DNA of 64,000 bases from Aquimarina acroporae (GCF_023195925.1 NZ_JALPRE010000001.1:186001-250000); one strand, 5' to 3'. Numbered from the stretch's first letter, positions 55,253-62,670 are shown. Numbers and translations are program-made. Notes: generated by a model not told the origin, from the letters alone.

Positions 55253-55324
55253 CGATACTGGTAGGACTCGAACCTACACTTTGAGAGTTAACAGCTCCCA
55301 GCTCTACCATTAAGCTACAGTATC
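55253..55324 (-). tRNA. tRNA-Asn(GUU)
   Basis: Perfect acceptor GATACTG/CAGTATC, D stem GCTT/GAGC, anticodon stem GGGAG/CTCTC, loop CTGTTAA (GUU), T arm GTAGG TTCGAGT CCTAC. Only 4 nt separate it from tRNA-Cys. Confidence 0.9.
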
Positions 55325-55330
55325 TTATTG

Positions 55331-55420
55331 CGGAGAGCAAAGGAATCGAACCTTCATCACGTACTAGACGTGAACTCGCTTAGCAGGCGAGCGTAACAAA
55401 CCGGTATTTACCTACTCTCC
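55331..55420 (-). tRNA. tRNA-Ser(GCU)
   Basis: Class II tRNA: acceptor GGAGAGT/GCTCTCC, D stem GTAA/TTAC, anticodon stem CTCGC/GCGAG, loop CTGCTAA (GCU), variable arm with 6-bp stem TCACGT/ACGTGA, T arm GAAGG TTCGATT CCTTT, discriminator G. Confidence 0.9.
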
Positions 55421-55425
55421 AAAGC

Positions 55426-55561
55426 GGAAGGATTGGGAATCGAACCCACACGAGTCATTATCTCCTAACAGTTTTAACTCCTGTTTTCTACTACCTTTTG
55501 GTGTCGTTGAATCGCAAGCTTATTTCAAGACTGCGGTCACCACCTATTGGCTTGCCCTTCC
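55426..55561 (-). ncRNA. Aberrant Ser(UGA)-like tRNA element, 136 nt
   Basis: A 7-bp acceptor (GGAAGGG/TCCTTCC) and a normal T arm (TTCGATT) enclose 136 nt, far longer than a class II tRNA. The 5' half resembles tRNA-Ser with CTTGAAA, but the surrounding stem is CGCAG/TTGCG with an inner CTT/AAG pairing rather than a 7-nt loop. A second stem-loop (AACAG/CTGTT around GAGTTAAAA) looks like a Leu(UAA) anticodon arm. It may be an intron-like insertion, a fusion of two tRNA relics, or a tRNA-like RNA. Confidence 0.4.
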
Positions 55562-55568
55562 ATGATGT

Positions 55569-55641
55569 TGACGTAGTAGGGTTTGAACCTACATCACCTC
55601 GGTTAAAAGCCGAGTGCTTTATCCAATTAAGCTACACGTCA
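55569..55641 (-). tRNA. tRNA-Lys(UUU)
   Basis: Acceptor TGACGTG/TACGTCA, D stem GCTT/AAGC, anticodon stem CTCGG/CCGAG, loop CTTTTAA (UUU), T arm GTAGG TTCAAAC CCTAC. First tRNA of the array. The U1-A72 pair is unusual but complete. Confidence 0.88.
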
Positions 55642-55685
55642 ATGTGTTTGGTTTCCAAAATGTCAATGAACTATATGCATAAAAA

Positions 55686-55708
55686 AAGACGCCTTGTTCG
55701 GGCGTCTT
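55686..55708 (-). terminator. Hairpin terminator between microprotein and tRNA array
   Basis: AAGACGCC/GGCGTCTT stem (8 bp) with 7-nt loop; on the minus strand followed by a run of T. It separates the 39-residue ORF from tRNA-Lys, so the tRNAs need either read-through or a promoter in the 45 nt before tRNA-Lys. Confidence 0.8.
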
Positions 55709-55733
55709 CTATATATTGTGATGCTTATATGAG

Positions 55734-55853
55734 CTATACTTTAATCATCATTTTTTCTATAAAATAGACACCAACTATGTTCACATCAGAACAGTATTCT
55801 TCTTGTTTGTTGAAGAGACGGTTTACATTATGTTGCGAACTATTCGGTATCAT
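55734..55853 (-). CDS. 39-residue microprotein ahead of the tRNA array
   Basis: An ORF (MIPNSSQHNVNRLFNKQEEY, then CSDVNIVGVYF and a basic end) lies between a conserved promoter (55921-55951) and a strong terminator, with a leader of about 60 nt. No homologue is recognised. Position is the main support. Confidence 0.4.
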   Translation of the reverse strand: MIPNSSQHNVNRLFNKQEEYCSDVNIVGVYFIEKMMIKV

Positions 55854-55920
55854 TGTTATACTTTTTAAATTATTCTTTTTTAAAGCAATCTAGATTATAC
55901 TTCTTGTTTCGATTGCGATG

Positions 55921-55990
55921 CAAAGATTAAAACTTTTTCTTAATCTTCAAACATTTTTTTAATTTATTTTACTGATTATCAATTAGTTAT
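55921..55990 (-). promoter_or_regulatory. Conserved promoter and inverted repeat, copy A
   Basis: Minus strand: AATCTTTG at 55921-55928 as -7 and TTTG at 55948-55951 as -33, 19 nt apart. Upstream, a 27-nt block (55964-55990) is identical in 26 positions to 62556-62582 and contains the inverted repeat ATTGAT-A-ATCAGT (one mismatch). The block is a likely regulator site or UP element. Confidence 0.6.
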
Positions 55991-56013
55991 GCTTGTTTTT
56001 GAATATAGGTATC

Positions 56014-56078
56014 CCTGTCCGTTTTTCAACGGATTATGGATATTATCGCAATAGTCTGTCTCCCTGATGCTTACTTTC
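56014..56078 (-). other. Conserved GNRA-type hairpin block, copy A
   Basis: A 17-nt identical block (56014-56030) contains, on the minus strand, UCCGUU-GAAA-AACGGA (56018-56033). A second identical 9-nt block (GAAAGTAAG, 56070-56078) lies 40 nt away. Both blocks and both spacings recur at 62606-62670. Function unknown; it could be a small RNA or part of a long leader. Confidence 0.5.
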
Positions 56079-56142
56079 CAAATACTAATTTTTATGTATT
56101 AATTAACTTCTATACATTTTGCTAAAAAAAATTCATAAAAAA

Positions 56143-56164
56143 AGCGTCCAATTTCTCGGACGCT
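56143..56164 (-). terminator. Hairpin terminator of the 36-residue ORF
   Basis: AGCGTCC/GGACGCT 7-bp stem, on the minus strand followed by seven T. Same arrangement and nearly the same stem as at 62826-62847. Confidence 0.82.
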
Positions 56165-56208
56165 TATCATTATATCTAGTTTTTATCTTAATTCACTTCA
56201 AAAAATGT

Positions 56209-56319
56209 CTAAAAATAACTACACAACGCCCTGTTTCGTATGGATAATTCATTAATCCAACGATAATCACACTGAGTAAACAGTGATTTTGGTGCTATAT
56301 GTATGTTATTTTTTGTCAT
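56209..56319 (-). CDS. 36-residue microprotein, CDxRWI family member A
   Basis: The peptide begins MTKNNIHIAPKSLFTQCDYR and continues WINELSIRNR. It shares the core IHI...(S/L)L...CD.RWI with the 41-residue ORF at 62873-62998. A TATATTTG -7 element (56328-56335, minus) lies just before the ATG, so the mRNA would be nearly leaderless, and a terminator follows the stop by 45 nt. No known family. Confidence 0.55.
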   Translation of the reverse strand: MTKNNIHIAPKSLFTQCDYRWINELSIRNRALCSYF

Positions 56320-56396
56320 TCGTTTTACAAATATAGTGTATTATGTCAATCTATCTTATTTTTAATTGTATTTTTAGTAGTATTAAAACCTAATAC

Positions 56397-56714
56397 ATGG
56401 AACGACCAAATTTAACCGAAATAAGAAAACTATCTGGTGGTGATCCCGTATTCGAAGAGAAAATTTTTAGTGTTATAAAAAAAGAGTTCCCTGTAGAAAA
56501 GGAAAATTACTTTGTAAACTTAGCATCTGGAAATAATACAAAAGCTGCCGAAGACGTGCATAAACTCAAACATAAAATTGGTTTTTTAGGTCTTGAACAG
56601 GGTTATGTAGTAGCTACCGATTATGAAAACAACTTAAAAGAAAATAATCATGAACTCAAAGACAAATTTGAGAACATATTAACGGCTATTACCGAATATC
56701 TGCAAACCATCTAA
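56397..56714 (+). CDS. HPt-like phosphotransfer protein
   Basis: A 105-residue all-helical protein. The motif VHKLKHKIGFLGL around His55 matches the Hpt pattern (H-x-L-K-[GH]), and the lengths of the helices before and after fit a four-helix phosphotransfer bundle. It converges on a response-regulator/glycosyltransferase fusion 13 nt away, a plausible phosphoacceptor. It diverges from the CDxRWI microprotein A. Confidence 0.7.
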   Translation: MERPNLTEIRKLSGGDPVFEEKIFSVIKKEFPVEKENYFVNLASGNNTKAAEDVHKLKHKIGFLGLEQGYVVATDYENNLKENNHELKDKFENILTAITEYLQTI

Positions 56715-56727
56715 TAAAAATTGTTCC

Positions 56728-57900
56728 TTAAGCTGTGACTACTGTGGGATTAGTCCTAAAATTATAATAATAGGCTATTTGCCCTAGTTGCCCTACTATC
56801 TTCACAGAATCTTTCATAGATAGCTTAGAACCATCTGCGTGAATCCAACGCTTCAAAGGTTGCTCACAGATATAAGAAATTGCTTTTTCTTTACCATAGT
56901 ACTTTCTCATCTTCATAAAAATCTCTACGTCAAAAAGCCATTTGGTAATAAATTTATCTTTGAACATTTCGTTGGCAATTTCACGATCCATAATTTTGGC
57001 ACCACATTGAGTATCATTAAAAGACATTCCTAGAATATTACGAATAATTAAGTTGATAGTTTTACTAATAATTTTACGCGCAGATTCTTTGGTAATATTT
57101 GCTCCCATCCTACTCATTCGAGAACCGCTTACAATTTTAAAATCTGAAGTTTCTATCGTTTTTACCAGGTCATCAAAATCCTGAAAATCTGTAGAAAGAT
57201 CGGCATCCAAGTATCCTATATAATCCAATTGGGTATCTCGAGAAAGATGTAAAACGCCCTGTCTTACCGCTTCTCCTTTACCTCCATTTTTTTCACAATT
57301 ATAAACACTAATATGATCTTCTCTTCCTTCGGCTAACTTCTTTAAAACTTCCAAAGTATTATCGGTACTTCCATCATTTACAAAACACAAATGGTACCCC
57401 AGATTACTGTGTACAAAATCGGTGAATTCTTTACTCAATAAACGAGTTTCTTCATTATAGCAAGGAATCACAACACCCACACAACGTCTTTGCAGCATTT
57501 TACCTTTACTACTTGTTGTATCTTGTTTTTTCTGAAGTTTAATCCCGAGTATTCTTGAAATTCTGGCCGACATTTCATTGAGAGACAAGGGTTTTTTCAT
57601 GTAATCATCGATTCCTAAATCGAAACCATCTATAATCGTATCTTCGTTTGTATTTCCCGAAAGCACAAGAATTTTCACATCTGATTTTTTCTCATGTCTA
57701 ATGTTTTGTATTACCTCCAAACCGGACATACCGTTCATATTAATATCGACAATAACCATGTCTGGCTGAAAAGTATCAAAAAGCTTAAGGCCTTTGTGAC
57801 CATCATCGGCACATTGAATCGTGAAGCCTAAATCGGTTAGGTGTTTTTCTAAGGAAAGTAAAATAAGTTGTTGATCGTCAATAGCTAAAATCTTTTTCAT
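56728..57900 (-). CDS. Response-regulator receiver fused to a GT2 glycosyltransferase
   Basis: A 390-residue protein. Residues 1-118 are a REC domain with DD pocket (IDDQQ), phospho-Asp52 in MVIVDINMNGMSG, and Lys103 in DYMKKPLS. After a short Lys/Ser linker, residues 140-375 form a family 2 glycosyltransferase of the dolichol-phosphate-mannose/glucose type: VVIPCYNEE, FVNDGSTDN, NGGKGEAVRQG, YLDADLSTD (DxD at 232-234) and NDTQCGAKIMDR. No membrane helix is obvious. Phosphorylation may switch glycosyl transfer; the neighbouring HPt protein is the natural candidate donor. Confidence 0.88.
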   Translation of the reverse strand: MKKILAIDDQQLILLSLEKHLTDLGFTIQCADDGHKGLKLFDTFQPDMVIVDINMNGMSGLEVIQNIRHEKKSDVKILVLSGNTNEDTIIDGFDLGIDDYMKKPLSLNEMSARISRILGIKLQKKQDTTSSKGKMLQRRCVGVVIPCYNEETRLLSKEFTDFVHSNLGYHLCFVNDGSTDNTLEVLKKLAEGREDHISVYNCEKNGGKGEAVRQGVLHLSRDTQLDYIGYLDADLSTDFQDFDDLVKTIETSDFKIVSGSRMSRMGANITKESARKIISKTINLIIRNILGMSFNDTQCGAKIMDREIANEMFKDKFITKWLFDVEIFMKMRKYYGKEKAISYICEQPLKRWIHADGSKLSMKDSVKIVGQLGQIAYYYNFRTNPTVVTA

Positions 57901-58121
57901 AGGGCGTAGGTTTAAATTCTAATTATGGGGTAATTTATTTTGACGACCTGTTTGAAAAAAATGAATGAATTTTACACAAGTAATATTCATTACCTCCTAA
58001 AAATAAGAAAAATTTTGAATAATAATAGAATTTATACAGAATCCTTATGGTTTTACTGCATCTCCAGAAGCAAAAAAGTGTCCTTTTAAAAATTAAACCT
58101 AAAAAAAGTAAGGCAACGAAT

Positions 58122-58691
58122 TTAGCAGACTGCCATCAGTTCTCCGTAACATGGATCGCCTTCAATCATTTTAATAAGTTTCTTTTTGGCCATAAACTTT
58201 TTCTTACGAGTATATCCTTCTGTGCAACCAATAATTAAAGAGATTTCTTTCATAGATTTTCCTTCGAAGAAAAGGTGTAGAATTTTTCTATGATCTGCAC
58301 TTAGATTCTGAAAGTGTTTTCGATACAAATGTTCTTTTTCTTTATGTTCGGTTTCTCCAACAGAAATATCGTACGATGTCTTTTCATAAACTTCAAACTC
58401 TTCCCCTATGATAAGCCGTTTATTTTTACGTAGTCTATTTCGCCAAATGTTTTTACAAATTCCGTAGAAATATGTTGTTATAGGTACACTTATTTCTAAA
58501 ACCCCAGATCTTAATTTCTGATACAATACTACCATTGCATCCTGAAAAACGTCTTCTACATCTTGTTCATTTCCATAATTTCTAAGTATGTACCCTTGAA
58601 TATATCGTATATTCTCACGGTAAAATTGATTTAAAACCTTGTCATCCCCATTAATGATTCCGGTGATAATTCTTTGATCATTACTTTTCAT
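58122..58691 (-). CDS. ECF-type RNA polymerase sigma factor
   Basis: A 189-residue protein with sigma region 2 (about 20-85: NIRYIQGYILRNYGNEQDVEDVFQDAMVVLYQ) and region 4 (about 130-180: LSADHRKILHLFFEGKSMKEISLIIGCTEGYTRKKK). No anti-sigma gene is adjacent. The Cys pair at the C-terminus (DPCYGELMAVC) is unusual. Confidence 0.88.
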   Translation of the reverse strand: MKSNDQRIITGIINGDDKVLNQFYRENIRYIQGYILRNYGNEQDVEDVFQDAMVVLYQKLRSGVLEISVPITTYFYGICKNIWRNRLRKNKRLIIGEEFEVYEKTSYDISVGETEHKEKEHLYRKHFQNLSADHRKILHLFFEGKSMKEISLIIGCTEGYTRKKKFMAKKKLIKMIEGDPCYGELMAVC

Positions 58692-58889
58692 TAGTGCTAG
58701 TTAGTTTGTGTTGCGTTTAGACCCATTACATATAAGCAATTCCCCTATTTTGCTAATGCAATACAAACTTATATCGATGAAAGTAAATGTCAATACAGAT
58801 TTCTGTATTCTGATGCTTTTTTATGAAAAAAATGCGCTCTGCAAGATATTATTTTAGTAAAATATTGATAATGGTAAAACAGATTAAGG

Positions 58890-59564
58890 TTAAAGTAACC
58901 CCAAATCTTTTACTATGGCAATTAAATGAGTAGTGTTTTTTGCTTGAAAACTATCAAAGAGTCGACTTACCCTTTTATCTATAGAACTTTCCCCATTGGG
59001 AGTAATATTGAGCTGTATCAGTTTAAGTCGTATTTCTTTTTTGGTGTATCCTTTGGCCAATTCTTCAAGCAACATCATATCGAGATCATCAAGATGTACC
59101 ATACCGCCCGACTCTGATTGTTGAGTTAACACAGGAGGAAACACTATTTGATCCTGAAAAACTCCATGTAAACAAGCCAACAGTTCTTTGATTGCATTTT
59201 GCCCTTTACACACATAACCATTTATGCTTAATTTTTCAAATAACATGTTGATTTTATCTGGCCTATCTTCTTGTGAGTAAACTATTACTTTAATATTAGA
59301 CTGAATACTTTTAACATCTTTAATAAGATCGATACCTGAAGTTCTTACTTGAATTTTATGGTCTTCTTTGAAGGAAAGATCGGTGATGAGTAGTTGAAAC
59401 GGATTATTATCCTGATATGCTTTTCTAAATTTTAGATATGCATCGTCACAGTATTTAGATTCATGTAGGTCCTGAATACCTAACTCCTCATTCAATACTT
59501 TTATAATTCCTTGATTGGCAATCTCATAATCTTCTGCCACCAGTACTTTAGTAAACATTCTCAA
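58890..59564 (-). CDS. LuxR/NarL-type response regulator
   Basis: A 224-residue regulator (Met3 is an alternative start). REC domain with AEDYE pocket, phospho-Asp in LLITDLSF and Lys in YVCKGQ; the C-terminal half has a LuxR-like helix-turn-helix region (LDDLDMMLLEELAKGYTKKEI) that is divergent and carries an inserted stretch (IQLNITPNGES). It follows the TPR kinase gene by 8 nt and pairs with it. Confidence 0.8.
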   Translation of the reverse strand: MRMFTKVLVAEDYEIANQGIIKVLNEELGIQDLHESKYCDDAYLKFRKAYQDNNPFQLLITDLSFKEDHKIQVRTSGIDLIKDVKSIQSNIKVIVYSQEDRPDKINMLFEKLSINGYVCKGQNAIKELLACLHGVFQDQIVFPPVLTQQSESGGMVHLDDLDMMLLEELAKGYTKKEIRLKLIQLNITPNGESSIDKRVSRLFDSFQAKNTTHLIAIVKDLGLL

Positions 59565-59572
59565 AAAAACTT

Positions 59573-61549
59573 TTAATTCGGAATTCGAATATTGGCCTTA
59601 AAGCCTTTTTCCTTTTGGGAGTCAAAGATAAGAGTTCCTCCAATAGCTTGAATACGCTTTTCTGTATTTCGCAGTCCATTTTTTGAATGCAACTGGTCTT
59701 TAGCCATGCCAACACCGTTATCTGAATATGAAATATCTAAGGAATCATTACCATTTACAAACTTGAGTACCACCAAACTAGCACTACTATGTTTTTGCAT
59801 ATTGGTCATCAATTCCTGTAGTACTCTATAGACTGTAATTTTTACTGGTGTCTCAAAGGTAGTCCAATCGATAGTATCTAAACCTCTAGCCATTAACTGA
59901 ATCCCATTATTGGTGTAATTCTGAAGCATATTACTGAGTTCTTCTGGATATTCTTCATCGGTTTCGAACTCATTATTCTCCCTCGAGATATCTCTGGCTT
60001 TGGCATAGGCAGTATTGAGTTTACTAAGAATCTTAGGGTCTTCTGGATTATTTTGATACTGTAGCATCACCTGAAAAATATCATTCCCCAGATCATCATG
60101 CAAGCGTTTTGAAATACGTGTTTCGGTTTCATAACTTGCCTGAAACTGCACCATCTGGTTTTGTTGTGCCAAATATTTGGTACGTTGCCTAAAGAAAAAT
60201 ACGGCAAAGGCTATGGCTGTTAACAATAGCATCATACCTAGTAAATATATCGTATTCTGGTTACGAACTTTGATAATTTGTTGTTCTTTTTCTTCGGTTT
60301 CTTTTAGTAGGTTTTCATTTTCAAATCGTGTAGGCGCATAAATCTCTCTGGTCTTTTTTCTAAGCTCCATAAGTTTAAGACTCGTCTCTTTAAACTGTTG
60401 GTGATCTTCCAGAGAATCCGGCTTTAACTCAGTAATTAGGGTTAGCACTTCTAATAAGGCTTCATAATCGCCAAAGTCTTTAATGTTAAGATACGCCTGA
60501 TCTGCATGATATCTTGCTTTTTCTAAGTCTTTGTCTTTATAATATTTAGTAAGATGAATATTACTAGAAAATTGCCCAACGATATTATCTTCTCTTTGTC
60601 GTATTTGAAGTGCTTTTAATAACAGTTTTTCACTTTCTTCGTTATCCGGGTTTTGTAAAAATTTAATATAACCTAAGTTGCTTAACACCATAGAAAAATT
60701 GGTCTCTTCAGGTAATTCATCTCCTTTATCTAGTAAAGATTTCAAAATGGCTATACTTTCGTCATACTTTTCCTGTTTTGCAAATATGTAAGCACGTGTA
60801 TTTGTGATAATTGGAATTTTATTGATTCCAATTTTTTTAAGAGCAATTGAGTCCTTAGTTAGTGTCATCAATTTATTATTCCAAACTAAAGCTTCATTAG
60901 GATTTCCTAATTCTATGAAGGCGATAGCGATATTGTGATATAATCCAGCTATATTTCTATACTCTGTTGAATTCTCAAGATATTTTAATCCATCGGTAGC
61001 AGTTGTTTTACTAGCATTATAATCACCCAATATTCTTTGGGTATCTGACATTACCGTCAAGGTTTTACCAGCACTAATGCTATCCCTTAAATCTCTTCTT
61101 ACTTTAAAAGCTTCATTGTAGTATTTAAAGGATTCCAAATAGTTTTCTAATTTATTATTGTAAAAACCTATTCTATATAAAGCTCTACCTATATATAAAC
61201 TATCCTCGATCTCCTTTGCAAATTCCAAAAGTTCATGAGATTTTTCTAGTGCTCTTTTAGGTCCAAAATATTTATTAAGTAGTCTAGCCTGATAATATAA
61301 ACCTCTAATTGTTAAAGAATCATTATCTAATTCTTTAACCCCATTAATAAATTTTTCAATGGCTATTAATCGACTCTCACCAGGCTCAGAATCTTTTTTT
61401 GCAATACTATAAAAGTTGTATATGGAATCAATCTTTTCATTTCCTGATTGCATATCAGTTTCCAAAGGCTTATTGTTATCACAAGAAAAAAATACAAATG
61501 ATATGACAATATTGAGGTAGAAGAGGGATAAAACTAAAACTCGTTTCAT
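59573..61549 (-). CDS. TPR-domain sensor histidine kinase (HisKA_3/NarX-like)
   Basis: A 658-residue kinase with a lipoprotein-like signal (VISFVFFSCDNN), a periplasmic TPR superhelix (about 60-400), one membrane helix (about 432-452, TIYLLGMMLLLTAIAFAVFFF), dimerisation and phospho-His segment RLHDDLGNDIFQVML and ATPase VYRVLQELMTNMQKHS and DNGVGMAKDQ. Such kinases partner LuxR-type regulators like the next gene. The gene upstream codes a small acidic lipoprotein. Confidence 0.87.
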   Translation of the reverse strand: MKRVLVLSLFYLNIVISFVFFSCDNNKPLETDMQSGNEKIDSIYNFYSIAKKDSEPGESRLIAIEKFINGVKELDNDSLTIRGLYYQARLLNKYFGPKRALEKSHELLEFAKEIEDSLYIGRALYRIGFYNNKLENYLESFKYYNEAFKVRRDLRDSISAGKTLTVMSDTQRILGDYNASKTTATDGLKYLENSTEYRNIAGLYHNIAIAFIELGNPNEALVWNNKLMTLTKDSIALKKIGINKIPIITNTRAYIFAKQEKYDESIAILKSLLDKGDELPEETNFSMVLSNLGYIKFLQNPDNEESEKLLLKALQIRQREDNIVGQFSSNIHLTKYYKDKDLEKARYHADQAYLNIKDFGDYEALLEVLTLITELKPDSLEDHQQFKETSLKLMELRKKTREIYAPTRFENENLLKETEEKEQQIIKVRNQNTIYLLGMMLLLTAIAFAVFFFRQRTKYLAQQNQMVQFQASYETETRISKRLHDDLGNDIFQVMLQYQNNPEDPKILSKLNTAYAKARDISRENNEFETDEEYPEELSNMLQNYTNNGIQLMARGLDTIDWTTFETPVKITVYRVLQELMTNMQKHSSASLVVLKFVNGNDSLDISYSDNGVGMAKDQLHSKNGLRNTEKRIQAIGGTLIFDSQKEKGFKANIRIPN

Positions 61550-61581
61550 CCCTCAAAAGTAAGAAATAATTATGATTAGGA

Positions 61582-61749
61582 TTAATCGTCTCCTTCGTCT
61601 TCATCACCCCCTAATCCTCCATTATCACCTTTGGTTGCGTGAACGTCTACTTCTTCGATACCTACTTCTTCGCTTATTGAAGGTGGGTCGCAAGAAACAA
61701 GGTTAATTCCTAATAGTATAGCTAGTAAAATGTATTTTAAGGTTTTCAT
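61582..61749 (-). CDS. Acidic mini-lipoprotein ahead of the TPR kinase
   Basis: From the Met at 61749 a 55-residue lipoprotein is formed (LLAILLGINLVSC lipobox; the open frame extends 23 codons upstream). The mature part is about 36 residues, EEVGIEEVDVHATKGDNGGL and then GGDEDEGDD: Gly/Asp/Glu rich and strongly acidic. It starts the transcript of the kinase/regulator pair (32 nt before it), which suggests a signal or ligand function. No known family. Confidence 0.6.
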   Translation of the reverse strand: MKTLKYILLAILLGINLVSCDPPSISEEVGIEEVDVHATKGDNGGLGGDEDEGDD

Positions 61750-62166
61750 TGTTGTTAGTTGTTTTTGTTTTCCAATTGTTAGGGTATGCCCATAGGTATC
61801 TACCCCCAAGTTTGGCATGTGTTCATACCTGATTCCTATGGGAAATGGTCATTACATTTTGGGAAAGAGGGTTCCTGCACAGTGATACTACCCTACTTTC
61901 CCCTATGGGCAGTAGTCAACTGTATTTGGAATATGAGGTGGACCGAGAATCTTGTTTCTGTTTAGATTTTCATAGCGTAACCTTCCCCCGAAAGTCAAAC
62001 TATGTGCATGTATACGTCTACAGCATGCCAATCTTTATAAAAACATGAACCGATACATTTGAATCATTCAAGGTAATCCTTAACCCCAAGAGGATAGTTA
62101 GTTACCAAAAGCGCCTGGCTATGCTCTCTTTGAGGTAGAGAACTTTCTTGATATGATTTTTAAAGC
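61750..62166. other. Intergenic region with inverted repeats
   Basis: No credible gene. TGCCCATAGG (61787-61796) is repeated inverted as CCTATGGGCA (61902-61911), and a third partial copy CCTATGGGAA lies between. The second copy is also part of a hairpin on the minus strand (CTACT...AGTAG arms, about 61893-61916). These may be regulator sites for the mini-lipoprotein/kinase operon. The part from 61950 to 62166 shows nothing recognisable. Confidence 0.4.
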
Positions 62167-62406
62167 TTACGAAATCAAAGCTTTGCGAGAAGTATAATTT
62201 TCTCTAATTAGTACTTCACTCAAGTTTTTGCATATCACAAAAAGTGCTCTTCTCGGTTTTTTGATACCTTTTGCTTCAGACATCACTCCTAGAAGATGGT
62301 TTACAACCGAAGTATATAAACCCATCCCAAGGATGCTTCCGAATGCATCGGCCAACAGATGACTTCTCGTCTCCTGATCCTTGTTGTTTATTAGATGATA
62401 CTTCAT
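62167..62406 (-). CDS. 79-residue hypothetical protein
   Basis: From the Met at 62406 (an in-frame Met lies 11 codons earlier) the protein reads MKYHLINNKDQETRSHLLAD and carries an alanine/glycine-rich helical middle (FGSILGMGLYTSVVNHLLGV) with a basic tail. It is driven by the second copy of the conserved promoter (62513-62544), with a structured leader hairpin (62453-62473) before it. No family is recognised. Confidence 0.55.
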   Translation of the reverse strand: MKYHLINNKDQETRSHLLADAFGSILGMGLYTSVVNHLLGVMSEAKGIKKPRRALFVICKNLSEVLIRENYTSRKALIS

Positions 62407-62452
62407 TGTTTTTACTTTTTTAGTGGTTTTGTTATACAAATCTCAGTTAGTA

Positions 62453-62473
62453 CTACGCAATCATTTTGCGCAG
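62453..62473 (-). other. Conserved RNA hairpin, copy B
   Basis: Minus strand CTGCGCAA-AATGA-TTGCGTAG, an 8-bp stem with one G-U pair and a 5-nt loop; 18 of 21 bases match copy A at 54399-54419. Here it lies in the 5' leader of the 79-residue ORF. Confidence 0.5.
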
Positions 62474-62512
62474 TGAGAAAATTTTATTGTTTTATTGGTT
62501 ATTATTGTTATA

Positions 62513-62582
62513 CAAAGGTTAAAATTTTTTGGATTATTTACAAATATTTTAACGTTTATTTTATTGATTATCAATTAGTTAT
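62513..62582 (-). promoter_or_regulatory. Conserved promoter and inverted repeat, copy B
   Basis: Minus strand: AACCTTTG (62513-62520) and TTTG (62541-62544), 20 nt apart; the block 62556-62582 holds the perfect inverted repeat ATTGAT-A-ATCAAT. Matches copy A in sequence and order. Confidence 0.6.
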
Positions 62583-62605
62583 ATTCAAATTAAGACAGTT
62601 CTCTT

Positions 62606-62670
62606 CCTGTCCGTTTTTCAACAGATGCTTTACCTTTTTGGAATCAGCTAAATGTGAGACACTTACTTTC
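62606..62670 (-). other. Conserved GNRA-type hairpin block, copy B
   Basis: The 17-nt block (62606-62622) is identical to copy A. The hairpin on the minus strand is UCUGUU-GAAA-AACGGA with a U-G pair where copy A has C-G. GAAAGTAAG at 62662-62670 is again 40 nt away, and the distance to the inverted repeat is again 31 nt. Confidence 0.5.

Noticed and set aside
55426..55561. Reading the 136-nt element as tmRNA or a group I intron-containing tRNA
   Set aside because: There is no tag-peptide frame or pseudoknot layout of tmRNA, and the extra length is far too short for a group I intron core.
55498..55767. Plus-strand 89-codon ORF
   Set aside because: Antisense to tRNA-Lys, the Ser-like element and a terminator; no coding character.
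61845..62048. Plus-strand 67-codon ORF in the gap after the mini-lipoprotein
   Set aside because: It covers the inverted repeats, has no recognisable motif and no supporting context.
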